Shown here: piece by piece, positions 63,306 to 64,000 of the stretch
Position numbering within the stretch: the first letter of the stretch is position 1
Layout: each line of letters begins with the position of its first letter
Assembly (NCBI RefSeq): GCF_003938605.1
Contig: NZ_RHWX01000008.1
Coordinates: 1 to 64,000, forward strand
Direction: 5' to 3'
DNA length: 64,000 nt
DNA from: Brevundimonas sp. 357
Lineage (GTDB): Bacteria > Pseudomonadota > Alphaproteobacteria > Caulobacterales > Caulobacteraceae
Program-made: the position numbers and the translations under genes
Notes under the pieces: model-generated
Seen by the model: the letters and a program-made list of their open reading frames with translations, nothing else
The model's database searches: none
What the model was told of the DNA's origin: nothing

Positions 63306-63847
63306 GCGATCACGATGGTCACGGCGAGGCCGGCGCAGAATTAGCGGAGCAGTCGCGTCAATACAGGTTTCCTGACCTTCGACCCATACTGGGTGACCCG
63401 GACTCGCGCAACGACTCGATCGTCGCACGGGTTTGAAGGCCGTCAGGCTTCCTTGAGCCGACGGGTCACGCCAGCCGCTGCGACCGCCTCCGGAGCGGGT
63501 TGTAGATCCAGCCTGTTCGTCAGATCGTTCGGTTGTGGTATCCCGTGTCAGCGAGGTATATCGGCTCGCTTCTCTCGCAAACCAAGCTTTCGGCATTGTC
63601 AATACATCTCGAAAGATGTCGTGATCACGCGCTTTTTACATCAGACTATTTCTTCATTGTTTTCAACATTCCTCGATCTATTCGGACTGCGACACGGCGC
63701 TGTTGACGCCCATTGGCATAAAGCCCATATGGATCAAATCATTACCAGCGTTCGTGTAATCGAGTGGGAATGATTCAGGCCTTTCGGAAGCTTTCGGAAT
63801 TGCTTTCTCAATTTCCGATAAGTTACTGATAAAAAGTGAATTTATAC
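63306..63847. other. Gene-poor, partly AT-rich stretch
   Basis: About 540 bases without a convincing gene. From about 63590 the GC content falls well below the rest of the window. CTTTCGG occurs three times (near 63582, 63780, 63790), the last two as a 10-base direct repeat. Possible regulatory or junction DNA; I see no att site or RNA gene. Confidence 0.45.
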
Positions 63848-63883
63848 GAGGCTCTTCGAGGTTTTTCGGAGGGCCTCTTTTTT
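63848..63883 (+). terminator. Rho-independent terminator
   Basis: GAGGCTCTTCG (63848-63858) pairs with CGGAGGGCCTC (63867-63877), allowing two G-T pairs, around loop AGGTTTTT, followed by six T. This is the clearest intrinsic terminator in the window. No confident rightward gene ends just upstream, so the transcript it serves is unclear. Confidence 0.8.
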
Positions 63884-63939
63884 GTGATGCCGTCGCCTTT
63901 GACGGTATCGCCGGCCGTTGCCCAGCCGACTCTGGGCCC

Positions 63940-64000
63940 ATGCCTCTCGACTTTGATGCCGGATATCCTGATGGCGCTGAAGACCTGCGCCGGGAACTCG
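63940..64000 (+). CDS. Partial reading frame at window end
   Basis: From ATG 63940 the frame reads MPLDFDAGYPDGAEDLRREL and runs off the window. The frame is also open upstream to near 63880. Too short to assign; included because the codons look ordinary and it follows a terminator. Confidence 0.3.
   Translation, partial: MPLDFDAGYPDGAEDLRREL

Noticed and set aside
63678..63941. 87-residue leftward reading frame near the window end
   Set aside because: It spans the rightward terminator and has no ribosome binding site or recognisable domain.

Overview
The window is about 64 kb of high-GC DNA whose gene content (VirB-type conjugation, a FecI/FecR- and TonB-linked lasso peptide cluster with an isopeptidase, Cop/Cus copper genes) suggests an alphaproteobacterium, most likely a Caulobacterales member such as Brevundimonas or Caulobacter. 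This assignment is an inference; no rRNA or core marker gene is present. The first ~120 bases are long homopolymer runs and look like a contig end or assembly artefact.

Region 1 (0.1-20 kb) is a conjugation module. It holds an ArdC-type antirestriction protein, an uncharacterised two-gene operon with HEPN-like motifs, a predicted RP4-like oriT nick site (about 3780), a MobC-like protein, a VirD2/TraI-type relaxase, an AbiE toxin-antitoxin operon with an extra third gene broken by an in-frame amber codon, an LPD7-domain protein, the coupling ATPase VirD4 and a VirB1-VirB11 type IV secretion set with an EexN-like exclusion lipoprotein. The orientation of the nick site implies that ardC and the HEPN-like pair lie in the leading region, which enters the recipient first. 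No integrase or replication gene is visible, so plasmid and integrative element cannot be separated.

Region 2 (20.8-31.9 kb) is a lasso peptide cluster: a GntR regulator, two 41-residue precursors, a fused RRE/cysteine-protease B protein, an asparagine-synthetase-like C protein, a convergent S9 isopeptidase, a TonB receptor with an STN signalling domain, FecR and FecI. Both precursors align so that the core starts with Ala1 and the ring closes on Glu9, a rare variant known from caulonodins. No ABC exporter gene is present. Short LuxR-type HTH proteins lie on both sides.

Region 3 (32-63 kb) is a metal-handling region. It contains CopC/CopD, an iron-type TonB receptor with a PepSY protein behind a Fur-like palindrome, two acyltransferases, CsoR with its operator and a Cu(I) P-type ATPase, DUF305 proteins, multicopper oxidase CopA and repeat-rich CopB, a CnrYXH-like metal-sensing sigma module, small periplasmic proteins, a Cus-type RND efflux system with CusF, and a cytosolic Cys-rich copper-storage protein. 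Together these would oxidise, bind, store and export copper. An orphan PD-(D/E)XK-like nuclease sits inside it. At least three genes (DUF7662-like at 32.1 kb, CopC-like at 32.7 kb, methyltransferase-like at 63.1 kb) are frameshifted or truncated, either real decay or sequencing indels.
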